DNA of 64,000 nucleotides from JAAYZH01 sp964479695 (lineage in GTDB: Bacteria > Bacillota > Clostridia > Saccharofermentanales > Fastidiosipilaceae): contig CAYZSO010000008.1 in assembly GCA_964479695.1 (NCBI GenBank), forward strand, positions 41,668 through 105,667, given 5' to 3'. Made by a program: the position numbers and the translations under genes. Below the pieces are notes generated by a model. That model did no database searches, was not told where the DNA came from, and was given only the letters and a program-made list of their open reading frames with translations. This document shows positions 35,001 to 42,419 of this stretch, one piece after another (within the stretch, counting starts at the first letter, position 1; every line of letters begins with the position of its first letter).

Positions 35001-35732
35001 TGACTTCACATAGAGTGTGTCACAACCCATGCGCATCCGGTCCGGATCGCTGAGGCGCTTGCCGGTCTGCATACAAAGGAGAATTTCATGGGAAGCGGCA
35101 TCCCCGTTATTCATGTAGTGCGCATCGTTCGTGGCGACCAGAGGGATCCCCAGTTCAAGTCCCAGCTTCCGGAGTTCCCGGTTGACTCGAACTTGTTCCG
35201 GCATGCCGTTTGCCTGCACTTCCAGGAAGTAATTTTCGGGGCCAAAGATCTCGCGATAGAGTACGGCCTTCTCTCTAGCCAATTTCGCATCGCCCTGGAG
35301 CAGCGCTCTGGGGACTTCCCCGGACAAACAGGCGGACAAACAAATCAAGCCTTCACTATGCTCTCGCAAAACCTCGTAGTCCACCCTGGGTTTATAGTAG
35401 AACCCATCGATAAAGCCTTGTGACACAATTTTGTTGAGATTCTTCAGCCCTGTATTATTTTCTGCCAAGAGAATCAAGTGGCCATAAGTGGATCCTTTTT
35501 CCTTGATGAGGCGCCCTTCGGGAGCTACATAGACTTCGGCTCCGATGATCGGTTTCAGTCCTTCTGCTTGCATCTTCTGGTAGAAGTCCACAACGCCATA
35601 CATCACGCCGTGATCTGTAATCGCACACGCGGTCTGACCCAGTTCACGAAGTTTCGCCGGCAAGTCACGCAGACGGTTAGCCCCATCCAGTAGGCTGTAT
35701 TCTGTATGTAAATGTAAATGTGTAAAAGCCAA
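32067..35732 (-). CDS. dnaE: DNA polymerase III alpha subunit, DnaE type
   Basis: The 1221-residue polymerase has an N-terminal PHP domain (HLHLHTEYSLLDGANRL), the palm region with GPGRGSGAGSLVAYALGI and the catalytic MPDFDIDFCYERR near residue 400, a helix-hairpin-helix region and an OB fold with the ending MAGMLTKRRNVTTKKNE. It lacks an integral exonuclease, unlike PolC. I take the TTG at 35732, seven bases after GGAGG; a TTG at 35738 is too close to that site. Downstream are pfkA and pgsA-like genes. The last two codons and stop are duplicated in tandem. Confidence 0.95.
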   Translation of the reverse strand: MAFTHLHLHTEYSLLDGANRLRDLPAKLRELGQTACAITDHGVMYGVVDFYQKMQAEGLKPIIGAEVYVAPEGRLIKEKGSTYGHLILLAENNTGLKNLNKIVSQGFIDGFYYKPRVDYEVLREHSEGLICLSACLSGEVPRALLQGDAKLAREKAVLYREIFGPENYFLEVQANGMPEQVRVNRELRKLGLELGIPLVATNDAHYMNNGDAASHEILLCMQTGKRLSDPDRMRMGCDTLYVKSEEEMRRDLPDFADAIDNTSVIAERCQAELDFHTIHLPAFDAPDGKPSSDFLREECQRGLVKRLELPHKQAEEAYYQRLESELEVIINMGFTDYYLIVWDFIRYAKEQEIMVGPGRGSGAGSLVAYALGITNIDPLEYNLLFERFLNVDRVSMPDFDIDFCYERRQEVIDYVIRKYGQERVCQVITFGTLAAKAVIRDVGRALDLPYSETDRLSKLIPYDLGMTLDKALEVNPELKQLYDSDETVRNVYDTARKFEGMPRHASTHAAGVIISSIDITDVAPLARNDESLVVQYAKENIADLGLLKFDFLGLRTLTVLRDTRDMVRANTGDVIDFDRLPLDDPKIYDMLAQGDTAGVFQLESSGMTNFIKELKPENFEDIIAGIALYRPGPMEQIPRFVKARHDQGSITYAHPLLEPILKVTYGSIIYQEQVMQIVRDLGGFSMGQADIVRKAMSKKNPELLRNFEELFIHGGTDEKGRPVDGCVKRGVPEEVGRDIYAQLLAFAGYAFNKSHAASYAVVAYDTAWLKYYYPREFFAAMLNSYLGDLGQAANYVQVCKNLNIKILPPDVNHSFARFTTEDGAIRFALGAVKNVGTSQISALVEERETNGPFTDFGNFLQRAFERNLSRKVIESLIYASACDCFGEKRSRMMSAVDPYYDILAQSRKNHMQGQVSFFDIGQETAMEPAPPVFLDVAEYSRQELLAKEKEMLGIYISGHPLEDYQVRLAKEGFTSAAELNPPVNQEEEEMAEPFALADQMEIRMAGMLTKRRNVTTKKNELMSVLTMEDLTGQFECVLFPRVLEQVNAIVREGRVLALRGRVSRKDDFPNNLIVNEVELMPRDDEAWQEGSTFALANRTDPKPDAKRREPLNGNGVVVQERKANVPVSNTLLVEEEENERAEGLSRSKARLIIKRKQASGEALPASFLALCSYWKGDTPVAIFYEEDEKLVELPGISIETSPAFLHAIVSRYGINNIWIGS

Positions 35733-35845
35733 GAGCAAACCTCCGAAAATATTCCCCTCACTTTAGCACATTCTCTTCTCGGCTGTGGTTTCACCGGCGC
35801 TCGAAAATCCTCTTATTGATGCTCTTATTTGTGCAGGTGTCTCAT

Positions 35846-35878
35846 AAAAAAGCCCTGTCCATGTGTGGCGGACAGGGC
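35846..35878 (-). terminator. Intrinsic terminator after the phosphoglucomutase gene
   Basis: A perfect 9-bp stem GCCCTGTCC / GGACAGGGC with a nine-base loop is followed on the minus strand by six T. Confidence 0.93.
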
Positions 35879-35919
35879 AGATAATCACGTGGGGGTGGAG
35901 AATTTTCCACTGATCCGAG

Positions 35920-37656
35920 TTAGAGGTACGACTCAACATAGGTTCTGAAGCGACCCTCGACAGAATCTAATTCTTTCTGAGCTTCTTCTGCGGTCGGCGC
36001 ATAGCAGCCGAAATAGATCTTGATCTTCGGCTCTGTCCCTGAAGGACGGACACACATCCAATTCATCTCATCGAGCTCATAGAGCAGCACATTAGACTTC
36101 GAGGTATTCAGTTCCTCGACTTCACCGGTTTCGGGGTTAAGACGCTCTTTCGTTTCATAGTCTCTTATGTAACGGACCTTGATCCCGGCGATGATCGGAG
36201 TTTTCTCACCTCGAAGAGCCTTCATGGCACCGGCTATCTTTGCCTGGCCTTCGGCGCCTTCGGAATAAACAGAAATGGTCTTCTCAGCGGCATAACCATA
36301 GGTCTGATAAATTTGCTGCATGCGGTCATACAAGGTCTGCCCTTGATCCGCACAGACGGCAGCTAATTCCGCCAATAACATGCTGGCTACCACCGCATCC
36401 TTGTCACGCACCTTGGTTCCGGCCAGATAACCGAAGCTCTCTTCATAGCCAAATTGGAAATGCATGTCGCCGTCTTCGTCGTGAAGCTTAATTTGCTCGG
36501 CAATAAATTTGAAACCGGTCAGCGTGATGAAAACTTCGACGTCAAAGGCCTTGGCAATCTTCTTCACCAGACGCGAAGACACGATCGTGGTTACGACAAA
36601 CGATTTCTCAGGCAGGTTGCCTCGGTTCTTCTTCTCGGAAAGGATATACTCCATCAACAAGAGACCGATCTGGTTACCGGTCATCACGGCAAATTCACCG
36701 CTCGGTTGTCTGACGGCGAGCCCGGTGCGATCAGAGTCCGGGTCGGTGGCTATCACCAAGTCCGCTTGCTCAGCCGTTGCCAGATCGATCGCCATTTGTA
36801 AGGCGGTGCGTTCCTCCGGATTCGGGAATGATACCGTCGGGAATGAACCGTCCGGTTTCTCTTGCTCAGGTACCACGATGACGTTTTCGAAGCCAATTTC
36901 CTTGAGGATGCGTCTCACCGGTTTATTCCCCGCGCCGTGAAGCGGGGTATAAACGATTTTCATATCCTTGTGTCTTCTGACCGCGTCTCCCGAAATACTG
37001 ATCTCCTTCAGATACGCTAGGTAACTCTCATCAATTTCCGGTCCGATGACGGTAATGAGTCCAGTCGAAGCGGCATCGTCCAGATCTTCCCAACGCAAGG
37101 TTCTGTAGTCTTCAATCTTCGCCATTTGCTCTGCAACAAGATCGGCCGCGTCGGGCGGTAATTGTCCGCCATCTTCACCGTAAACCTTGTAGCCGTTATA
37201 TTTTGCCGGATTGTGGCTGGCTGTCACCATGATGCCGCCGATGCAGTGATAGTAACGCACGGTGTAAGACAGCATAGGAACCGGGCGAAGTTCGTCCATA
37301 AGATAAGAACGAATCCCATGTGCAGCCAGGATGGATGCGGAGATCTTGGCGAATTCCTCTGAACGGTGTCTGGAGTCGAAGCAGATGGCAACGCCTCTGG
37401 ACTTCGCCTCATCGCCCAAGGTATCCAGGTATAATGCGAAGCCTTCCGCGGCTTGTGCTACCGTATACTCATTCATACGGTTGATTCCGGCTCCCAGAAC
37501 GCCGCGCAAACCGGCTGTTCCGAAAGAGAGATGTTGGTAAAAACGATCGAAAATTTCCTCTTCATCCCCGGCTATAGCGGCCAGTTCACTGCGAGTGGCT
37601 TCACTGAAATAAGGATCGTCACGCCAAAGTTCGTATTCCTTCTTGTAATCGACCAT
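35920..37656 (-). CDS. pgcA: Phosphoglucomutase/phosphomannomutase
   Basis: The 578-residue protein belongs to the alpha-D-phosphohexomutase family in its long form, as B. subtilis PgcA. Motifs are GTAGLRGVLGAG, the phosphoserine loop TASHNPAKYNGYKVYG near residue 145, the metal loop ATDPDSDRTGLAV, and the phosphate-binding RPSGTEPKIKIYF at the end. It interconverts hexose 1- and 6-phosphates for envelope sugar synthesis. The start has an ideal AGGAGG site; it is single with its own terminator. Confidence 0.94.
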   Translation of the reverse strand: MVDYKKEYELWRDDPYFSEATRSELAAIAGDEEEIFDRFYQHLSFGTAGLRGVLGAGINRMNEYTVAQAAEGFALYLDTLGDEAKSRGVAICFDSRHRSEEFAKISASILAAHGIRSYLMDELRPVPMLSYTVRYYHCIGGIMVTASHNPAKYNGYKVYGEDGGQLPPDAADLVAEQMAKIEDYRTLRWEDLDDAASTGLITVIGPEIDESYLAYLKEISISGDAVRRHKDMKIVYTPLHGAGNKPVRRILKEIGFENVIVVPEQEKPDGSFPTVSFPNPEERTALQMAIDLATAEQADLVIATDPDSDRTGLAVRQPSGEFAVMTGNQIGLLLMEYILSEKKNRGNLPEKSFVVTTIVSSRLVKKIAKAFDVEVFITLTGFKFIAEQIKLHDEDGDMHFQFGYEESFGYLAGTKVRDKDAVVASMLLAELAAVCADQGQTLYDRMQQIYQTYGYAAEKTISVYSEGAEGQAKIAGAMKALRGEKTPIIAGIKVRYIRDYETKERLNPETGEVEELNTSKSNVLLYELDEMNWMCVRPSGTEPKIKIYFGCYAPTAEEAQKELDSVEGRFRTYVESYL

Positions 37657-37712
37657 GAATGCTACCTCCTATGCAATTGACACAATATACTATGATTGTA
37701 CCATGGACTTCC

Positions 37713-39731
37713 TTAAGCAGAAAGACGTCCCTTGGCATAAATCATCAAATCGCGAAGTTCCGCTGCCTGTTCGAATTCCAGGTCAGCTGCCGCTGCTTTC
37801 ATTTCACGCTCAAGTCTGGACACTAACTTGGCCAATTCGGTTGGCTTCATCTGCGAGATCTGGTCGCGGAAGGAGACCTTCTCGCCGGGTCTTGTCGATG
37901 TCTCAATTCCTTCCTCATCCACAATTTCCTCGAAGGTATCCAAGGTGTTGCGAATTTCCTTGTAAATCGTCTTAGGCGTGATCCCGTGTTGCTTGTTGTA
38001 CGCTTCCTGAATGGCACGGCGTCGGTTTGTCTCCTCAACGGCCCGGAACATGGAATCGGTAACTTGATCCGCGAACATGATGACGTGACCGTTAACGTTT
38101 CTGGCTGCCCGGCCAATGATCTGGATGAGCGAGGTGGTTGAGCGAAGGAAGCCTTCCTTGTCCGCATCCAGAATGGCGATCAGAGACACTTCCGGTAAAT
38201 CCAGTCCTTCGCGCAAGAGGTTAATCCCGACCAAGACATCAAACTTCCCCTGGCGTAAGTCTCGGAGGATCGCTAAGCGCTCTTCATTCACGATATCGGA
38301 GTGAAGATATTTCACGTTGAGGCCGTTTCCGCTGAGAAAATCCGTGAAATCTTCGGCCATACGTTTCGTCAGAGTCAGCACCATGGCCCGTTCGCCGCGG
38401 TCGATCGTGTTTCTGATCTCCCCAATGAGATATTCGATCTGCCCTTCAATGGGGTGGATGGAAATCTGAGGATCCAGAAGACCTGTCGGCCGAATGACCT
38501 GTTGGACTTCCCTTGTGGCATGTTCATGCTCATATTTCCCTGGTGTCGCACTGACGTAAACCGCCTGATTCACTTTCCCCTCAAATTCCTCAAACTTGAG
38601 CGGCCGATTATCAAAGGCAGACGGCAGTCGGAAGCCGAAATCTACCAGAGACTGTTTACGGGAATGGTCGCCGTTATACATAGCCCCAATCTGCGAGATC
38701 GTCTGGTGGGATTCATCAATCATCAGCAAGAAGTCATCCGGGAAGAAATCAATCAGTGTATTCGGCATACTTCCCGGAGCTCTGCCGCTGAGATGGCGAG
38801 AGTAGTTCTCAATACCTTTGGTAAAGCCCGTCTCCTGCAGCATTTCCAGATCATAGCGCGTCCTCTGCTCCAGGCGATATGCCTCGACGATCTTCCCTTC
38901 TCCGCGAAGTTCCTGTAAACGTTCTTCCAGCTCTTCCTCGATCGTGACGATCGCTCGTTTCATCTTGAGATCCGTCGTGGCATAGTGACTTGCCGGTGTA
39001 ATATTGATGTAACTTCGCCCGGCGATCGCTCGGCCGGTCAAGGTATTCATTTCCACCATCTTGTCTATCTCGTCACCGAAGAAAGACACCCTCAAGAAGA
39101 CTTCATCCGTGTTCACCATATGGATGTCCAGGCTGTCCCCGCGCACACGGAAGGTGCCGCGCTTGAGTTCGTAGTCATTTCGGTTGTATTGCAAACGGAC
39201 CAATTCGCTGATCAGTTGATCCCTGTCCATCGTCATTCCGGTGCGAAGATGGATCATCAGATCTTTATAATCCTCCGGATCGCCCAAACCATAAATACAG
39301 GAAACCGAAGCCACCACAATGACATCCCGCCGCTCCAAGAGAGAAGCCGTTGCGGAATGGCGCATCCGGTCAATTTCATCATTGATGGATGAGTCTTTCT
39401 CAATATACGTGTCCGTTCCGGGAATATAAGCTTCCGGTTGGTAGTAGTCATAATAACTGACGAAATACTCAACCGCGTTGTTCGGAAAAAAGGAGCGAAA
39501 TTCCTCACAGAGTTGACCGGCAAGTGTCTTGTTATGGGCAATGACTAAGGTAGGTTTCTGCACATTTTGAATGACGTTGGCCATCGTGAAAGTCTTACCT
39601 GAACCTGTGACACCCAGAAGTGTCTGCGCCTTATCACCGTTCAGGATGCCGTCGGTAAGTTGACGGATCGCCTCGGGCTGGTCACCTGTTGGCTCGTAAT
39701 CCGCGTGTAATTGAAAAAGTCTTTCACTCAT
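37713..39731 (-). CDS. uvrB: UvrABC system protein B
   Basis: The 672-residue excision-repair helicase has Walker A GVTGSGKTFTMAN, the beta-hairpin region (YYDYYQPEAYIPGTDTYIEKD in part), the DEAD-like DESH box in LLMIDESHQTI, helicase motifs (YLHSDI, GINLLREGLDLPE, QIIGRAARN) and a C-terminal UVR domain. UvrB verifies damage after UvrA and recruits UvrC. It is divergent from ilvE. uvrA is also in the window but about 20 kb away, not in an operon. Confidence 0.97.
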   Translation of the reverse strand: MSERLFQLHADYEPTGDQPEAIRQLTDGILNGDKAQTLLGVTGSGKTFTMANVIQNVQKPTLVIAHNKTLAGQLCEEFRSFFPNNAVEYFVSYYDYYQPEAYIPGTDTYIEKDSSINDEIDRMRHSATASLLERRDVIVVASVSCIYGLGDPEDYKDLMIHLRTGMTMDRDQLISELVRLQYNRNDYELKRGTFRVRGDSLDIHMVNTDEVFLRVSFFGDEIDKMVEMNTLTGRAIAGRSYINITPASHYATTDLKMKRAIVTIEEELEERLQELRGEGKIVEAYRLEQRTRYDLEMLQETGFTKGIENYSRHLSGRAPGSMPNTLIDFFPDDFLLMIDESHQTISQIGAMYNGDHSRKQSLVDFGFRLPSAFDNRPLKFEEFEGKVNQAVYVSATPGKYEHEHATREVQQVIRPTGLLDPQISIHPIEGQIEYLIGEIRNTIDRGERAMVLTLTKRMAEDFTDFLSGNGLNVKYLHSDIVNEERLAILRDLRQGKFDVLVGINLLREGLDLPEVSLIAILDADKEGFLRSTTSLIQIIGRAARNVNGHVIMFADQVTDSMFRAVEETNRRRAIQEAYNKQHGITPKTIYKEIRNTLDTFEEIVDEEGIETSTRPGEKVSFRDQISQMKPTELAKLVSRLEREMKAAAADLEFEQAAELRDLMIYAKGRLSA

Positions 39732-39920
39732 AACTGAAAATCCTCCCCATAGAATTCATCATAACAGTCCCCTTAGCTGGTGAGAAGTACGCTAAAACGT
39801 GAAGTTCAGTGCATGCTTTGGTACCAATCAAAGGATGATTTCTTGTTCCACACATCCAAGAGGCCTATAATAACGGAAATGTTTGTCGCAGGTTGTCGCT
39901 TGCGGAGGGAGGATAGAAAC

Positions 39921-40994
39921 GTGTTTCCGGAAATAAAATTTGTGGAGCGGAAAGAACTGAAAACCAAACCCGAGGATGAGAGTAAGCTCGGCTTTGGCCA
40001 TATCTTTACGGATTATATGTTTGTGATGGATTATGCTGCCGATCAGGGCTGGTATGATCCTCGCATTATCCCGTACGGTACGATGGAGATCGAACCTTCA
40101 GCAATGGTTTTCCACTATGGCCAGGCGATTTTTGAAGGGTTGAAGGCGTACCGCCAGCCGGACGGCAGCGTGAGACTCTTCCGTCCTCGTTTGAATTTCG
40201 AGCGGGCGAATCATTCTAATGAGAGAATGGATATCCCCCCGATCGACGTGGATTTCTGTCTCTATGCGCTGAAGCGTTTACTGAAGATCGATGAGGCTTG
40301 GGTTCCGCACTCAGAAGGTACCACGCTGTACATCAGACCCTTCATCATCGCCATGGACCCATACCTGGGGGTGCGTACGGCAACACAATACCGTTTCATG
40401 ATCATTCTCTCGCCATCCGGCCTCTATTATCCGCAAGGCTTGGAACCGGTTCCGATTTATGTGGAAGAGAAATATGTCCGCGCGGTGAAAGGCGGTACCG
40501 GCGAAGCGAAAACGCCGGGCAACTACGCAGCTTCTGTCAAGGCGCAGGAAATTGCCCATAACAAAGGCTTTGTTCAAGTACTCTGGCTTGATGGTAAAGA
40601 ACATAAGTACATCGAAGAAGTGGGTTCCATGAACGTTTTCTTCGTCATCAACGGAACGGTTGTCACCCCGAAATTGACCGGATCAATCCTAGCCGGGATC
40701 ACCAGGCGTTCGTCGATTGAGCTCCTGAAGAAATGGGGTTATCAGGTGGAGGAACGCCTCGTTTCCATGGCAGAAGTGATTGAGGCAGCAGCCGATGGCA
40801 CACTTAGTGAAGCCTTCGGTACCGGTACGGCTGCCGTGATCTCCCCAATCGGTGAACTCCATTACGGAGAAGAGAATTACATCTTACACAACAACGAAAT
40901 TGGACCCGTGAGCAGAAGGTTGTTCGATGAAATGACAGGGATCCAATTTGGCAAAGTGGAAGACTACATGGGCTGGACCGAGAGTCTGGACTAA
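39921..40994 (+). CDS. ilvE: Branched-chain amino acid aminotransferase
   Basis: The 357-residue PLP enzyme has family segments DESKLGFGHIFTDYMF, GQAIFEGLKAYRQPDG, the active-site-near KTPGNYAASVKAQEIAHNKG and the EVGSMNVFFV and GTGTAAVISP motifs. It exchanges amino groups between glutamate and Val, Leu or Ile. The open frame runs to 39780, but the GTG at 39921 (GGAGG upstream at proper distance) gives the family N-terminus MFPEIKFVERKEL. The upstream 190 bases probably hold the promoter and leader; I see no T-box there. Confidence 0.93.
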   Translation: MFPEIKFVERKELKTKPEDESKLGFGHIFTDYMFVMDYAADQGWYDPRIIPYGTMEIEPSAMVFHYGQAIFEGLKAYRQPDGSVRLFRPRLNFERANHSNERMDIPPIDVDFCLYALKRLLKIDEAWVPHSEGTTLYIRPFIIAMDPYLGVRTATQYRFMIILSPSGLYYPQGLEPVPIYVEEKYVRAVKGGTGEAKTPGNYAASVKAQEIAHNKGFVQVLWLDGKEHKYIEEVGSMNVFFVINGTVVTPKLTGSILAGITRRSSIELLKKWGYQVEERLVSMAEVIEAAADGTLSEAFGTGTAAVISPIGELHYGEENYILHNNEIGPVSRRLFDEMTGIQFGKVEDYMGWTESLD

Positions 40995-41018
40995 GTTTAT
41001 TCTAAGATCAATCTACAT

Positions 41019-41708
41019 TTATTCTTGGCGGTTGAAACGGCCGAAATAGGCAGCGATCGTTGACAGCGGGTGTGATTGTAAGGTCACATTGCCGGGTCCG
41101 GTGATGATCGTGTTGAACAGCCCTTCGCCGCCAAAGAACATATTCTTCACCCCTTTAACCGTTTGAATATCAATCGAGCAAGTATCATCCATCAAGGCAA
41201 GGCAGCCGGTATCCACAACTATCTGTTCCCCCGGCTGAAGGTAGCGAGTCCATGCGGATCCGTCGATTTCCAGCAACAAGGTCCCGCGACCGGAGAAACG
41301 CTGCATTACGAAGCCTTCACCGCCGAACAAACTCGCGCCGATTCGTTTCTGAAAAAATATCTCCTGCTTCACATCTGTGGTAGCTGCCAGGAAACTGGAC
41401 TTCTGTACCACGTACCCTCTTGTCCCATCAAGCTCTATGGAGATGATCTCACCCGGAAATTTGGTTGCGATCGCAATCTCGCCATTGCCGTCTTGCGCCG
41501 TGTAGTAGCTTCGGAAGAAACTTTCGTTGTTCAGGATGCGGCCAAAGGCGCCTCCAATCCCTCCGGTTCTCGTATCATACGCGATATTGGGACTCATCCA
41601 GGACATGGCACCGGCCTCTGCATAGATCGTTTGGCCGTTATCCAGATGACAAATCACGAAGGGCAGTGTCCCCCCTTCAACATCATGCTTCAAAGTATAC
41701 GTCATCAT
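41019..41708 (-). CDS. AIM24/TIGR00266 family protein
   Basis: The 229-residue protein is a double-stranded beta-helix of the AIM24 family, with IYAEAGAMSWMSPNI near the N-terminus, FGRILNNESFF, GGEGFVMQRFSGRG and GGEGLFNTIITGPG. Glycine-rich GGEG repeats are typical. The molecular function of the family in bacteria is unknown. The start could be either of two ATG codons following AAGGGGG. It converges with ilvE. Confidence 0.88.
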   Translation of the reverse strand: MMTYTLKHDVEGGTLPFVICHLDNGQTIYAEAGAMSWMSPNIAYDTRTGGIGGAFGRILNNESFFRSYYTAQDGNGEIAIATKFPGEIISIELDGTRGYVVQKSSFLAATTDVKQEIFFQKRIGASLFGGEGFVMQRFSGRGTLLLEIDGSAWTRYLQPGEQIVVDTGCLALMDDTCSIDIQTVKGVKNMFFGGEGLFNTIITGPGNVTLQSHPLSTIAAYFGRFNRQE

Positions 41709-41801
41709 AAACCCCCTTCATAATTGCCCTAATTCCAACACAGCCCGTTCCATAGGGAGCAGGCTGTGTTCGAAGTTCAGGTGTTTTTTCTCAAGTCGCG
41801 A

Positions 41802-42338
41802 TCAGAGAATCGCAGCGATTTTTGCATCCAAGTCTTCCGGAGTCACCGGCGAGGTGTAACGCCCAACCAGTTTACCGTTCTTGTCATAAAGGAATTTATT
41901 GAAGTTCCAGACAATCTCCCTCCCCCAATCCCCGTTATGGAAATTGCGGAAATGCTCATAGAGCCGATGATCCTTCGGCACATCAATCCATTCACCCGGC
42001 TCCTCATTGATCAGGAAGCGGTAGAGTGGAGCCGCATCGTCGCCCGAAACCTCAACCTTCGCCAAAATGGGGAACGTAACCCCATACGTGACGCGGCAGA
42101 AGTCCTGAATTTCATCATTCGTGCCCGGCTCCTCTTTGAAATGGTTGCTGGGGAAACCCAGAATCACCAGTCCTTGATCCTTATACTTCTGGTACAGTTT
42201 CTCCAAGCCCTCATATTGCGGCGTGAAACCGCACTTGCTGGCAACATTCACAATCAGCAGTGTCTTGCCCTTGTAATCGGCAAGGTTCACATCATTTCCT
42301 TTTGCGTCCTTAACGACAAAATCATATACAGTAGCCAT
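41802..42338 (-). CDS. Glutathione peroxidase family protein with altered catalytic set
   Basis: The 178-residue thioredoxin-fold peroxidase has the active Cys36 in VNVASKCGFTPQYEGL and the WNFNKFL motif with the catalytic Trp and Asn. Where the family has LGFPCNQFGxQEPG, this protein has LGFPSNHFKEEPG, one residue shorter, so the conserved catalytic Gln is replaced by Glu. Reduction of hydroperoxides, probably with thioredoxin, is expected by family but may be changed. A GGAGG site precedes the ATG. Confidence 0.88.
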   Translation of the reverse strand: MATVYDFVVKDAKGNDVNLADYKGKTLLIVNVASKCGFTPQYEGLEKLYQKYKDQGLVILGFPSNHFKEEPGTNDEIQDFCRVTYGVTFPILAKVEVSGDDAAPLYRFLINEEPGEWIDVPKDHRLYEHFRNFHNGDWGREIVWNFNKFLYDKNGKLVGRYTSPVTPEDLDAKIAAIL

Positions 42339-42419
42339 AACATCCTCCTATAAGAACTGCGAGTTACCTTGATACTAATCGAACGAGGCATTCCTTGAAG
42401 GTGATATGGTTACACTCTT

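Noticed and set aside
39732..39920. T-box or attenuator in front of ilvE
   Set aside because: I could not find a T-box core or a terminator stem with U tract in this leader.
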